Counted from the stretch's first letter, positions 18,207 to 27,259 are shown. The stretch is DNA of 32,869 bases from Companilactobacillus suantsaicola (GCF_004745525.1 NZ_RKLY01000029.1:1-32869); one strand, 5' to 3'. Made by a program: numbers and translations. Notes: generated by a model not told the origin, from the letters alone.

Positions 18207-19598
18207 TTAGATATCCAAGGTTAATTGACCTTGTTTATTTAGCACCTTTTCTCTATTACGTTTGTATAATTGAGGAAAATCAACTTCAGACGTATTCTTG
18301 TATTTTGAATATCGAAAACCTTTGTAAATTCTATCATGTTTATTTTCCATATCATTCTTGATAGCTTTTCCTATTGCTTCACCTAATTTTATTGGAACAG
18401 CGTTCCCTATCTGTTTGTAAACCTCCGTTATGCTTCCACAAAATAGCCAATCATCTGGAAAACCTTGAATCCTAGAATATTCTTCTATTGACAAAGGTCT
18501 CATTTTTGTAGGGTGAACTAAATCTGTTGCTGGCATAGTGGGGACAGTGACTAGTGTAGGACTTGGTTCAGAGTATGACAATCTTCGTAAAAAACCAGTT
18601 TTACCTCCACCCATATAAAATTTTTTGCCCATTGCTTCTTTTTGTTCATCAATCGAAAGTGATTTCCAATTCCCACCCTCAGGAATTTTTTTTAACCACT
18701 TTTTCCTTTTATCAGGTAATTTTGCATAATGCATTGTTTTATCTTGAATATCTCCGATAGCGGAGCCTAATGTTCTCCATTTTGGTAACCCATAATCTCC
18801 ATTTTCAGAATTAGTTGGGGTCAAATAGGGAACCTTTTTTTTACCTAATTTGGCAATTATTACAAATCTTTCTCTTTTTTGAGGTGCACCAAAATTAGCA
18901 GCGTTGTATAAATTAAAAGAAACACTATATCCAAATGACTTCAATTTACTCATAGCATAATATAACGCTCCCCCTTTAACTGGTTCTCCATTGGTATCAT
19001 CCAATATTGCCGGAGTTGTCTGAAGTCCTCTTACATTTTCAATAATGGCATATGTTGGCTTCAATTCACCTATTATTTCAATATACTTAATAAATACATT
19101 ACCACGAGAATCTTCAAAACCCTTTCTTTTCCCCGCTGTTGAAAAAGCTTGACAGGGTGGGCCGCCAAATATAACATCTATTTTTCTATTCTCTGGAATC
19201 CCTGCAAACCTCTTTATCTCATCACCTGAGTAACTCCATATATCGCCTATTAATCCTATATCTTCATTGTTAGCTAAGATCGTAGCTCTTGCTTCCTTAT
19301 TTATTTCACTTGCCAACAGTGGAGAAAAGCCTTCTCTAGACATTCCAATATCCAATCCCATGGCTCCCGTAAAGAACGAAAGTGATATGACATGAGGAAG
19401 ATTTTTATTTTTCCTTCTTCTATCACTAGGATTAACCACAAAACGTTCTTTTTTAATAAATTTATTTAAATCATCTTGGGTAGTAAACCAACTATTTCCT
19501 TCTCTCAATGCAGATATTCTTCCTGATTTCATTAACCTTCTAGTATATTGGGTAGAAATTTCTAACTTCTTTGCAACATCATCCACACTTAAAAGCAT
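18207..19598 (-). CDS. Type II DNA cytosine-5 methyltransferase with N-terminal HTH
   Basis: The 463-residue methyltransferase combines an N-terminal excisionase/MerR-like helix-turn-helix (about 3-48, SVDDVAKKLEISTQYTRRLM) with a C5-methylase. Motif I is FFTGAMGLDIGM (75-86), motif IV GGPPCQAFS has catalytic C149, motif VI is IENVRG (E187, N188), then QKRERFVIIA, a longer target-recognition region, SYSEPSPTLVT and motif X YKQIGNAVP. The start at 19598 is chosen because GGAGGG lies 5 nt upstream; the in-frame ATG at 19655 has no ribosome binding site. N-terminal HTH domains on such methylases act as transcriptional autoregulators in characterised systems (SsoII, EcoRII), and a palindrome lies in the promoter region here. 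It protects against the divergent endonuclease; target inferred only through that partner. Confidence 0.93.
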   Translation of the reverse strand: MLLSVDDVAKKLEISTQYTRRLMKSGRISALREGNSWFTTQDDLNKFIKKERFVVNPSDRRRKNKNLPHVISLSFFTGAMGLDIGMSREGFSPLLASEINKEARATILANNEDIGLIGDIWSYSGDEIKRFAGIPENRKIDVIFGGPPCQAFSTAGKRKGFEDSRGNVFIKYIEIIGELKPTYAIIENVRGLQTTPAILDDTNGEPVKGGALYYAMSKLKSFGYSVSFNLYNAANFGAPQKRERFVIIAKLGKKKVPYLTPTNSENGDYGLPKWRTLGSAIGDIQDKTMHYAKLPDKRKKWLKKIPEGGNWKSLSIDEQKEAMGKKFYMGGGKTGFLRRLSYSEPSPTLVTVPTMPATDLVHPTKMRPLSIEEYSRIQGFPDDWLFCGSITEVYKQIGNAVPIKLGEAIGKAIKNDMENKHDRIYKGFRYSKYKNTSEVDFPQLYKRNREKVLNKQGQLTLDI

Positions 19599-19659
19599 AG
19601 TTCCCTCCGTGAAACTTTTATTAGACCCGTAAATAGTACCATACTCTTGTTTCATAATC

Positions 19660-19678
19660 TATAATTTGATACTATCAA
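19660..19678 (+). promoter_or_regulatory. R-gene promoter -10 box and adjoining palindromic operator candidate
   Basis: A perfect TATAAT at 19660-19665 abuts a perfect 13-nt palindrome TTGATA-C-TATCAA (19666-19678), between the methyltransferase and endonuclease starts. The -35 region 17 nt upstream is weak (TACCAT). A protein bound at the palindrome would cover the transcription start of the endonuclease gene. The HTH domain of the methyltransferase is the obvious candidate binder. Confidence 0.55.
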
Positions 19679-19704
19679 TTGGAAAGTTAGTGGAAGTGAT
19701 TACA

Positions 19705-20514
19705 ATGGCTATTAAGAAATTTAACGTAAATGATTATTTAATTACAAATAAAAATGTCGACAACAAAATAATATCCGAATGTTTTAATTCTGCAAAAAAA
19801 AATATACTAAAAGAGTATAGTGGGAAGCAAAATATAGGCGATTATATATCTAAAGCTGAGAAACTTTTTAAGTTTGCTTTAGAAAACGATCCTGCCTTGT
19901 TTACACCATTACCAATAGCAAAAAAGGAGATAGATAATGAAGTTTATTTCTATTTCTATAAATGGTTAAATAGATTCTTACTTAATAGGTACAGTTCTAA
20001 TTTAAAAAAGCCCTTGAAAACTTCTGGGGAACGTGATAATGCTCTAATAACTAGAGTTAACGCCACTATGAGTAAAGCATCTGATAAAGACAAGAAAAAC
20101 TTTTTGTTGGGACATTTTTTATACATGAGTGCTGAAAATTCAAATGGTGGTATTTTAGAAGAATACTTAGCTTCTATTTTAGAGCCTAGAAATTGGATAT
20201 GGTGTTCAGGTGAATCTTATACAGCTGTTGATTTTTGCTACATAAAAGATAAGGACAATGTGAAGTTACTGCAAATAAAGAACAAATATAATACCGAAAA
20301 CAGCTCGAGTTCAAAAATCAGGACTGGTACAAAAATAATTAAGTGGTATCGCTTGGGTAAACCTAAAGCTAGTAATAAATTTGAGCCCATTCCTAATTGG
20401 GATGAACTAATTGAACTAATAAACGCAAATGATGAACTTCGTCAATTACTAAACGAAAAATCATATCAAAACTTTATTGAAAGAAATTCTATTCTCACAT
20501 TGAAAAATAAATAG
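19705..20514 (+). CDS. Type II restriction endonuclease, possibly SinI-like
   Basis: The 269-residue protein has a PD-(D/E)XK-type core: VDF with D176, then QIK with Q190 and K192, followed by the serine-rich tract NTENSSSSKIRTGT and KWYR. That last stretch is what I associate with the SinI restriction family, whose members cut GGWCC; this assignment is from memory and not verified. An acidic helix (GGILEEYLASIL) precedes the core. The gene is divergent from the HTH-methyltransferase, the arrangement of many type II systems. The ATG at 19705 is preceded by GGAAGTG; an in-frame TTG at 19666 lies within the palindrome and is unlikely. Sequence is AT-rich like its partner. Role as nuclease: likely; specificity: uncertain. 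Confidence 0.75.
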   Translation: MAIKKFNVNDYLITNKNVDNKIISECFNSAKKNILKEYSGKQNIGDYISKAEKLFKFALENDPALFTPLPIAKKEIDNEVYFYFYKWLNRFLLNRYSSNLKKPLKTSGERDNALITRVNATMSKASDKDKKNFLLGHFLYMSAENSNGGILEEYLASILEPRNWIWCSGESYTAVDFCYIKDKDNVKLLQIKNKYNTENSSSSKIRTGTKIIKWYRLGKPKASNKFEPIPNWDELIELINANDELRQLLNEKSYQNFIERNSILTLKNK

Positions 20515-20601
20515 TATGGCCAGATTGATTTTAAATGTGATACTTATATAATAATCATCATTGTGTCTAAATTATAAATGGATTAATGAGGGGATTTGAG
20601 T

Positions 20602-21216
20602 ATGAATATCTTTCTACAGGGTTTGACTATGGGATTCGCTATTGAGGCGCCTATTGGTTTGGCAAACTTATTTGTCATCAACAATGCATTAACGCAATCA
20701 CGCAAACGTTCGTACGTCGCGGCTTTTTTTGTAGCGTTCTTCGATATTGCTTTATCCGTGGCTTGCTTCTTTGGTATTGGGGCCATCATGAAACGGTTCG
20801 AATGGCTGAAATTGGCCATTTTACTTTTCGGGAGCTTGATTGTCGTTTATATGGGAACTAACTTATTTCGTGCGGAAACAACGGAAATTGGCAGTAAGGA
20901 CACCGAATTGACGATGTTTAAGACCATTTCGACCGCTTTTGTCATGATCTGGTTCAATCCACAAGCAATCATCGACGGCTCACTGATGTTGGGGGCTTTT
21001 CAAGTCACATTGCCAGTGAGTGGTTACTCAATTTTTATCAGCGGAGTTGCTTTGGCTTCACTGACTTGGTTTATCGGCTTAAATCTAGTCATCGCCAAAT
21101 TCAAAGATAAGTTTAACGCTCGAGTTTTGCGCATCATCAACATGGTTTGCGGGGCGGTTATTATTCTTTATGGTTTGAAATTGTTTTATAACTTTGTAAT
21201 CTTATTGATCCACTAA
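20602..21216 (+). CDS. LysE/RhtB-family membrane exporter
   Basis: The 204-residue, strongly hydrophobic protein has about six membrane segments. The N-terminal GLTMGFAIEAPIGLANLFVINNAL resembles the LysE/RhtB signature, in which a conserved proline-glycine pair follows the first membrane helix. Family members export amino acids or related metabolites; the substrate here is unknown. The start at 20602 (MNIFLQG) is chosen because GAGGGG lies 8 nt upstream; a TTG at 20596 is too close to it. Base composition returns to the level of the core genes, so this gene marks the right edge of the AT-rich island. Confidence 0.85.
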   Translation: MNIFLQGLTMGFAIEAPIGLANLFVINNALTQSRKRSYVAAFFVAFFDIALSVACFFGIGAIMKRFEWLKLAILLFGSLIVVYMGTNLFRAETTEIGSKDTELTMFKTISTAFVMIWFNPQAIIDGSLMLGAFQVTLPVSGYSIFISGVALASLTWFIGLNLVIAKFKDKFNARVLRIINMVCGAVIILYGLKLFYNFVILLIH

Positions 21217-21260
21217 AAAAAGGAATCACACAACAATTAAATTGTGCGGTTCCTTTTTTT
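21214..21260. terminator. Bidirectional terminator between the exporter and gudD
   Basis: The long stem AAAAAAAGGAA.../...TTCCTTTTTTT contains an inner stem CACAA...TTGTG. The exporter stop codon is at its left base, and the last base of the leftward dehydratase gene touches its T-run. It serves both converging genes. Confidence 0.9.
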
Positions 21261-22588
21261 CATCTAACCATAGAAGGTTTCTTTGGATCAAACTTCCAAT
21301 TTGGAATCAAGAATTGCATAGCCTTGGCGTCATCACGGGCACCGAGATTCTTTTCAACGTACAATTCGTTAGCTTGTTTGATCTTTTCAAGATCAATTTC
21401 TACTCCTAGTCCTTCGTTTGTCTTAGGAACTGTCAATTGGCCATTTTCAATTTTATACGGATTCTTGGTGAGGTTTTGACCATCTTGCCAGATCCAGTGA
21501 GTATCAACGTCATAAACACGTCCTGGAGCGGCGGCGGCAGCGTTGGCAACCATTGCTAGTGAGATATCAAAGTGGTTATTTGAATGTACTCCCCAATTCA
21601 AGTTGAATTCGTTGCACAATTGAGCTACTCGAACTGCACCTTCCATTGTCCAGAAGTGTGGATCGGCTAGTGGAATTGAAACGGAATTCAAAGCAATCGC
21701 ATGTGACATTTGACGCCAGTCAGTATCAACCATATTCGTTGCTGTTGGCATATGAGTGATTTGTTGGAACTCAGATAAAATTTCACGACCTGAGAAACCA
21801 TCTTCACCGCCACATGGATCTTCAATGTAGTGCAAAATTCCTTTCAATTCGTCAGCGTAGTGAACAGCTTGTTTCAATGACCAAGCACCGTTTGGATCAA
21901 GGTCAAGTTTAGCATCTGGGAAAGCTTCGTGTAGTGCTTTAATGGCAGCAACTTCTTCTTCACCATCAAAGACACCACCCTTTAACTTGAAAGTCTTGAA
22001 GCCATATTTATCGTAGGCAGCCTTGGCCAATTTGACAATTGATTCAGGATCCATGGCAGGTTTTCGACGAAGTTTGCCCCAGTCACTAGAATTGTCATCG
22101 TCAGTTAAATAAGGCATATCCGTCTTACTTGCATCCCCAACATAGAATAAGTAACCTAAAACACCGACTTTTTCACGTTGTTGACCGTCACCCAAAAGAG
22201 CCGCAACTGGTACGTGGAGATGTTTTCCTAATAGATCCAAAAAGGCAGTTTCAATCGCAGTTAAAGCGTGAACCATGATTCTTTGATCAAAGGTTTGTTG
22301 TCCACGGCCACCCTTATCCAAGTAAGAGAAGTCTTCTTTAATCTTTAGTAAAACAGCTTTGTACTCGCCGATGGATTTTCCAATCACCAATTTTTTGGCC
22401 TGGTTCAATGTATCGGTGATCTTTTGTCCACCAGGTACTTCACCAACCCCGACTTGGCCTTCATCAGTTGTCAAAATGACAATGTTTCTTGTGAAATATG
22501 GGCCATGAGCTCCGGATAGATTTAAGAGCATGCTGTCATAACCTGCAACTGGATATACATCCATTTTTTCAATTTTTGGAATACTCAT
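21260..22588 (-). CDS. gudD: Glucarate dehydratase
   Basis: This 442-residue enolase-superfamily enzyme dehydrates D-glucarate (and usually L-idarate) to 5-keto-4-deoxyglucarate. All residues known from E. coli GudD are present at a constant offset of four: K201 and K203 in KLK, D231 and N233 in LDPNGAW, E262 in EDPCGGE, N285 in TATN, D309 in PLADPH and H335 in WGVHSNNH. Metal ligands and both acid/base catalysts are therefore intact. AAAAGGAG precedes the ATG. The gene is divergent from a LysR regulator and separated by the exporter terminator from the left neighbours, so it is probably a single-gene transcript. No aldolase for the product is visible in the window. Confidence 0.93.
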   Translation of the reverse strand: MSIPKIEKMDVYPVAGYDSMLLNLSGAHGPYFTRNIVILTTDEGQVGVGEVPGGQKITDTLNQAKKLVIGKSIGEYKAVLLKIKEDFSYLDKGGRGQQTFDQRIMVHALTAIETAFLDLLGKHLHVPVAALLGDGQQREKVGVLGYLFYVGDASKTDMPYLTDDDNSSDWGKLRRKPAMDPESIVKLAKAAYDKYGFKTFKLKGGVFDGEEEVAAIKALHEAFPDAKLDLDPNGAWSLKQAVHYADELKGILHYIEDPCGGEDGFSGREILSEFQQITHMPTATNMVDTDWRQMSHAIALNSVSIPLADPHFWTMEGAVRVAQLCNEFNLNWGVHSNNHFDISLAMVANAAAAAPGRVYDVDTHWIWQDGQNLTKNPYKIENGQLTVPKTNEGLGVEIDLEKIKQANELYVEKNLGARDDAKAMQFLIPNWKFDPKKPSMVR

Positions 22589-22620
22589 AATTGTTCTCCT
22601 TTTAAATTAATCTTGAAATT

Positions 22621-22638
22621 TATTATTCATGTATAATA
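22621..22638 (+). promoter_or_regulatory. Candidate LysR operator and -10 box
   Basis: TATTAT-N6-ATAATA, an imperfect dyad compatible with the T-N11-A rule for LysR proteins, lies midway between the divergent gudD and lysR starts. A TATAAT at 22632-22637 inside it may be the -10 box of the regulator. No good -35 box was found. Confidence 0.4.
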
Positions 22639-22671
22639 TTGGTATTAATGCAATGTGAGGGGATTGAAATA

Positions 22672-23580
22672 ATGGAAATAAACCGACTAAAAACTTTTTT
22701 ATCAGTCGCAAGAAACGGTAGTTTTAAAGCCGCAGCTGAAAAACTCTTCCTATCTCCACGAGCTGTTTCAAAACAAATGGATCAGATTGAAAATGAATTA
22801 GGGGTTCAATTGTTTGAACGGCAAAAGAACAGTACTCAGTTGAATAAAGCTGGTAATCAGTTTGTCGTCACGGCCCAAGATATCGTCAATACTTACAACG
22901 ATTCCGTGACAAAATTACAAACTATCAATGAAGCACCAACACCAACTTTACGAATCGGTTTTTCATCCCTCAATCAAACCGTAATTTTAGAAACCGTCAT
23001 CGCACCCTTCACTAAAAAATATCCTGATATTAAATTAGAAGTTAAGGAAGAAAGCGGCATCCGTTTGATTCATTTACTCGAACGCGACAGTCTCGATTTT
23101 GCCGTAACGCCATTTTATAATCTGACTCGTGAAAAAATCGATTATAAAAACACAAAAATGATTAAATTAGCTGAAGGTGAATTAATGGTTGGCGTCAGTA
23201 TCAACAATCCTCTAAGTAAGCAAGATTCAGTGAGTTTAGATGAGATAAATAATATGAAAGTCCTTTACTACAGTTCATCTGAATCGTACTACTTAAGAGA
23301 AGTCTTCCTCGACAAATTCAACGGCTTTTTGAATCCTGAACAGATCAATCGGGTCTCCTCATTAGAGCAGCGTGATATGATGGTCGCATCCAACAACGGA
23401 ATCGGCTTTTACCCAAGTCCGTTTTTAAATAAGGAACGCGCACAAAATCCAATGATCAAGTTTCTAAAAATCACTGATAAGGTCAACAAGTACTATGCTT
23501 CGGCGTTTCTTTACAATCCTAACAACAAAAATTCTTCATTGGTAAACTTAGTTACTGATTTAAAGAGGATGGAATCTTAA
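22672..23580 (+). CDS. LysR-family transcriptional regulator
   Basis: The 302-residue protein has the classical LysR layout. The N-terminal winged HTH (about 1-60) reads NRLKTFLSVARNGSFKAAAEKLFLS, then a linker helix (IENELGVQLFERQ) and a periplasmic-binding-like effector domain from about residue 90. The start at 22672 (MEINRLK) follows GAGGGG by 9 nt; an ATG at 22639 is not supported by a ribosome binding site. It is divergent from gudD, the typical position of a LysR activator, so sugar-acid-responsive control of gudD is the natural inference. The inducer is unknown. It converges on the lactonase gene with only 14 bp between stops. Confidence 0.93.
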   Translation: MEINRLKTFLSVARNGSFKAAAEKLFLSPRAVSKQMDQIENELGVQLFERQKNSTQLNKAGNQFVVTAQDIVNTYNDSVTKLQTINEAPTPTLRIGFSSLNQTVILETVIAPFTKKYPDIKLEVKEESGIRLIHLLERDSLDFAVTPFYNLTREKIDYKNTKMIKLAEGELMVGVSINNPLSKQDSVSLDEINNMKVLYYSSSESYYLREVFLDKFNGFLNPEQINRVSSLEQRDMMVASNNGIGFYPSPFLNKERAQNPMIKFLKITDKVNKYYASAFLYNPNNKNSSLVNLVTDLKRMES

Positions 23581-23594
23581 TGATTTCAGCCTTT

Positions 23595-24725
23595 TTATTT
23601 TGTCAAAAAATCAGTCGCTTCAAGCACCCGCACACAAGCATCGTGTTTGATATCTTTTTGGGCGATTCGCAAATATCCATACTTAGTATCACGTTCAAAA
23701 AGAATCAGGTCGTTGGTATTTTGATTGGCGCAGAGTAAGAAATCTCCGTTCTTACTAATACTGAAATCACGTGGGAAAATACCTTCAGTTTTAATATTCT
23801 GAATCTTTTCCAAGTGTTTTCCACCATCCAAAACTTTGTAAACCGTTAGTGAATCGTGACCTCGATTAGAGATGTACAAGAATTTTTCATCTGGTGACAA
23901 TCTAATTGCGGCAGAACCACTGTGACCCACGTAACCTTCAGGAATATTGGAATAATCAGCGATTCGTTCCAATTTACCAGTTTCTGGATGATATTCAACC
24001 ACGCCGACTCGACTGGACAACTCGCCTAAAACATAGACGTAATTAGTCTTTTTAGCGATAGCTAGTTGACGAGGTCCAAAGCCAGGTTTAGTTTCAAAGG
24101 CTGATTTCAAAGTCAATTCAGCGGTATCAAAGTTAATATCAAAGATGAATAACTTGTCACAACCTAATCCACAAACCATCAATCTGCCATCTGGCAATTC
24201 TCTAGCGAAGTGAATGTGGGCGTGATCCTGTTCAACTAATGGACCGTGACCCTCAATTGGATAAGTGTGACTGTCGACAATTTCATAATCATCATTCATT
24301 TTAAAAGTATGAATGGCGTTAGTATTGTAATTTGCGGCAAACAAAACTTTGTGTTCGCTGTCGATTGAGATGTATGAAGGAACGGTATATGGCAATTCGT
24401 TCCAGAAATACAAATTCTTGGCTGCATCATAGGCTTCATATGAGCCGTGTTTCTTTGGTAAATAACTAGCTGAAACTAATTTTCCCGATTTAGCATCAAC
24501 GATGCCGACTCCACCTTGATTACCATTTTGCGTCAAGACTGTCGCAATCTTACCGTCGGTATCTGAATAATTCAAAAAAGCTGGATTGTCGACTTTAGCC
24601 AACAAACTGATGTCGGTGATCTGCTTTTTTTCAGTATCTAGTGTGGCGACGTACATACCTTCTGATTGATTATGTGGCGTATAACTATCTTCTGTATAAC
24701 CGCCTAAAATAAATTTATCCTTCAT
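23595..24725 (-). CDS. Lactonase, 6-phosphogluconolactonase (Pgl/YkgB) beta-propeller type
   Basis: This 376-residue protein belongs to the seven-bladed beta-propeller lactonase family. Repeated blade-like segments end in YVYVLGE, FLYISNRGHDSLTVYKV and FLLCANQNTNDLILFE, and the motif GFGPRQLAI is typical of the family. Members hydrolyse 6-phosphogluconolactone or other aldonolactones. The gene follows the galactonate-dehydratase-like gene after 14 nt, with GGAGG before its ATG, and the two are surely one operon. This favours hydrolysis of a sugar-acid lactone that the dehydratase then consumes, rather than a pentose-phosphate role. The substrate is inferred from context. Confidence 0.85.
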   Translation of the reverse strand: MKDKFILGGYTEDSYTPHNQSEGMYVATLDTEKKQITDISLLAKVDNPAFLNYSDTDGKIATVLTQNGNQGGVGIVDAKSGKLVSASYLPKKHGSYEAYDAAKNLYFWNELPYTVPSYISIDSEHKVLFAANYNTNAIHTFKMNDDYEIVDSHTYPIEGHGPLVEQDHAHIHFARELPDGRLMVCGLGCDKLFIFDINFDTAELTLKSAFETKPGFGPRQLAIAKKTNYVYVLGELSSRVGVVEYHPETGKLERIADYSNIPEGYVGHSGSAAIRLSPDEKFLYISNRGHDSLTVYKVLDGGKHLEKIQNIKTEGIFPRDFSISKNGDFLLCANQNTNDLILFERDTKYGYLRIAQKDIKHDACVRVLEATDFLTK

Positions 24726-24739
24726 TTTAAAAGCCTCCG

Positions 24740-25957
24740 TTATTTAATAGTTACTTTCTTACATTTAGCAATGACTTCTGGTTTCAATTCTTGGCCGATT
24801 CCTGGTCGATCAGGAATATCAATAAAGCCGTTGACTGGTTGATAATCATCGTATTTGCAAGTTGCCCGGTCTTTTGCATTGATGGCCCGTTGGTAAACTT
24901 CGTGAATTAAGAAATTAGGGATAACTGCTTCAACTTGTAAAGCGGCCGCAATCGCAATTGGTCCTCCACAAACGTGAACTTGAGCATTGATGTCATACGT
25001 ATAAGCCATATCACAAATTTTCTTAGCTTCAGAAATTCCACCGGCTAAACAAAGGTCTGGTTGAGCTACTTTGATTGAACGGTCTTCGAAGAACTTTCTA
25101 AAGCCCCAACGAGTAAATACTCGCTCACCAGCGGCGATTGGTATGTTAACGTGTTGCGAAACTTCCAAAGTATTATCCGGATTGAGGGTGTTGACTGGTT
25201 CTTCATAATAAAGAATATTCAAATCTTCTAACGCTTGACCAATTTTTATCGCTGAAGTCGTATCGGAGTTAGCGTGCATATCAATAATAATATCTAAATC
25301 GTCTCCGGCAACATCACGCATTGCTTTAACTCGGTCATAAGCTACCTTAATGACGTGTTGCGAAACTGTTCCTTTAGTATTCCAAGTTCCCCCGCCATCA
25401 GGTTGGTCACTCAACATGATGGGGTCAAACTTCAAAGCATCATAGCCTTCAGACATAACTTTTTTCGTAACCTGTGCGTAATCTTGTGGCGTGATCAACT
25501 TTAATTTGTCGATGTGTTCACCCCAGTTGTATTGCAACTGACTGGCATAAGCACGCAAATGATCATTGGTCTTGCCACCGAGAATTTCATAAGTTGGTGT
25601 GTTGTAGTACTTTCCTTTGATATCCCAAAGTGCAATATCAATGGCACTAATAGCTGCGTTGACTACAACACCTCCGGCAATGCCCCAATAAGTCGTATTG
25701 AAAAGCTTATCCCAAATTTTTTCAATATTTAAGGGGTCTTCACCAATAATGACTTCACTAAAGTCTTGCAACATCCCGAAGCCACCACGCCAACCTTTTC
25801 CATAAGCTAGACCGGCTTCACCAAAACCGCAAATGTCAGTATCAGTGTTGATTCTGATTACTAGTGGACACCAATCTTCCTTAGAACCTTGACCGTTTCC
25901 ACTGAAACTAGGATCTGCACTTGGAACCTTCATAATATCAACACTAACAATCTTCAT
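24740..25957 (-). CDS. Sugar-acid dehydratase, galactonate dehydratase-like
   Basis: The 405-residue protein belongs to the mandelate racemase group of the enolase superfamily. Metal and catalytic residues fit D226-M-H228 (IDMHAN), E252 (YYEEP), E278 (AGERV) and H328 (VHVCGGP). The spacings of +2, +26, +52 and +102 from the first Asp equal those remembered for E. coli galactonate dehydratase (D183, H185, E209, E235, H285). Dehydration of an aldonate to a 2-keto-3-deoxy acid is therefore likely. The substrate cannot be fixed: galactonate, gluconate and mannonate-type enzymes look alike. The start at 25957 follows GGAGGAG; the in-frame ATG at 25975 lies upstream of that ribosome binding site. 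First gene of an operon with the lactonase. Confidence 0.85.
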   Translation of the reverse strand: MKIVSVDIMKVPSADPSFSGNGQGSKEDWCPLVIRINTDTDICGFGEAGLAYGKGWRGGFGMLQDFSEVIIGEDPLNIEKIWDKLFNTTYWGIAGGVVVNAAISAIDIALWDIKGKYYNTPTYEILGGKTNDHLRAYASQLQYNWGEHIDKLKLITPQDYAQVTKKVMSEGYDALKFDPIMLSDQPDGGGTWNTKGTVSQHVIKVAYDRVKAMRDVAGDDLDIIIDMHANSDTTSAIKIGQALEDLNILYYEEPVNTLNPDNTLEVSQHVNIPIAAGERVFTRWGFRKFFEDRSIKVAQPDLCLAGGISEAKKICDMAYTYDINAQVHVCGGPIAIAAALQVEAVIPNFLIHEVYQRAINAKDRATCKYDDYQPVNGFIDIPDRPGIGQELKPEVIAKCKKVTIK

Positions 25958-26260
25958 TACTTCTCCTCCATTCATTTACTTTGTGCAACTATTTTCAAAT
26001 TCATTGTAGTTATAATTTTCACTAATTCACAGTCCAATTATTTACCCCTGGTGAACTATTTGGACTTATTTATGACATTTTTTCTTCGTAAAAGATTGAT
26101 GATTGGCATATTAACCTCAATTTTATCATTTTGTATGTAATAATCGGTTCACCTGGTGTCCATTTCGTGACTGTAAGATAGTGAAAATATTAACTATAAT
26201 TATTCCTGAAAACAAATTTAGTGACATCAGTAACGAACTTAAATTGGGAGGATTCAACTT
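25958..26260. promoter_or_regulatory. Divergent promoter region with paired inverted sites
   Basis: The 303-bp gap lies between the leftward dehydratase and the rightward dehydrogenase. CCTGGTGAAC at 26047-26056 and GTTCACCTGG at 26147-26156 are near-inverse copies (8 of 10 bases) exactly 100 bp apart; the second lies in the imperfect palindrome GGTTCACCTGGTGTCC. A TATAAT at 26195-26200 is a likely -10 box for the rightward genes. The paired sites look like operators for a shared regulator and could form a loop. Confidence 0.45.
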
Positions 26261-27241
26261 ATGAAAAAAGTTTTGTTGAGTGAAAAGATTGACGATAAAG
26301 GAATTCAACTTTTGAAAGATAACGGCTTCGATGTTCACGTTTCTGCTGGAACTGACGTTGAAACGATGAAAAAAGAGATCAAGGATGCTTATGCAGTGAT
26401 CATGCGTTCATCACAACTTCCTGCTGAAGTCATCGATGCTGGCGAACAATTGAAGATCATTTCTCGTAATGGTACTGGTATCAACAACGTTGACGTAAAC
26501 GAAGCTACTAAGAAAAATATTTTAGTAGCTAAAGTTAATGGTGCCAATGCTTTTGCGGTTGCCGAATACGTAATGACAACTATGTTATTGCTCAGTCGGA
26601 AAGTTTTAACTTCTAATAAATTGATTCACGAGAAAAAAGATGAACTAGCTGCCATCGGTTCACTACCTGGTTTCTCAACTCAATTCTCATTGAATGGTAA
26701 CGAACTAAGAGGCAAGACTTTAGCTATTCTAGGACTCGGTAAAATTGGTCAAGAATTAGTTAAATTAGCTCAAGCCTTTGGTATGAACGTCGTTGGCTAC
26801 GATCCATATTTGAAAAATTCACCGGTAAAACTTTATGAAAAGTTAGAAGACATTTATCCAGTCGCTGATTTTCTTTCCATTAACATGCCTTTGACCGACG
26901 AAACTAAAAATATGATTGCTGAAAAACAATTACAATCAATGAAAAAGACAGCCTTCATCATCAATTCAGCTCGCGGTGGAATCATCAACGAACATGATTT
27001 AGCTGCTGCTTTAAATAATGACGTTATCGCTGGTGCCGCCATTGATTCCTTCAACCCTGAACCTCCAGCTCCTGATAACCCACTCTTCACAAGTAAGAAC
27101 ACGATTTTGACTAGTCATATGGCCGGAACAACTATCGAAGCTAACCAAGCACTCGGTTTAGGTGCCGCTCAAGCTATCATCGACTTCTCAAATGGTAAAG
27201 TTCCTGAATTTCCAGTTAACCAAGAAATCCTACAAAAATAA
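26261..27241 (+). CDS. D-isomer 2-hydroxyacid dehydrogenase (SerA-like)
   Basis: The 326-residue NAD-dependent enzyme has the family layout. The nucleotide-binding motif GLGKIG is at 158-163 with D181 as the NAD-binding acidic residue. The catalytic triad is R238 (NSARGG), E267 (FNPEPP) and H286 (SHMAGTT). It lacks the C-terminal ACT domain of many phosphoglycerate dehydrogenases, which fits a catabolic hydroxyacid or keto-acid reductase as well as serine synthesis. GGGAGG precedes the ATG. It is followed by the anion transporter gene and diverges from the dehydratase-lactonase operon, so a role in the same sugar-acid or carboxylate pathway is likely but unproven. Confidence 0.88.
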   Translation: MKKVLLSEKIDDKGIQLLKDNGFDVHVSAGTDVETMKKEIKDAYAVIMRSSQLPAEVIDAGEQLKIISRNGTGINNVDVNEATKKNILVAKVNGANAFAVAEYVMTTMLLLSRKVLTSNKLIHEKKDELAAIGSLPGFSTQFSLNGNELRGKTLAILGLGKIGQELVKLAQAFGMNVVGYDPYLKNSPVKLYEKLEDIYPVADFLSINMPLTDETKNMIAEKQLQSMKKTAFIINSARGGIINEHDLAAALNNDVIAGAAIDSFNPEPPAPDNPLFTSKNTILTSHMAGTTIEANQALGLGAAQAIIDFSNGKVPEFPVNQEILQK

Positions 27242-27259
27242 AAAATGAGGTCGCCTATT

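Noticed and set aside
18207-19655. Upstream ATG at 19655 as methyltransferase start
   Set aside because: No ribosome binding site there, whereas GGAGGG lies 5 nt before the ATG at 19598, and the HTH starts immediately after it.
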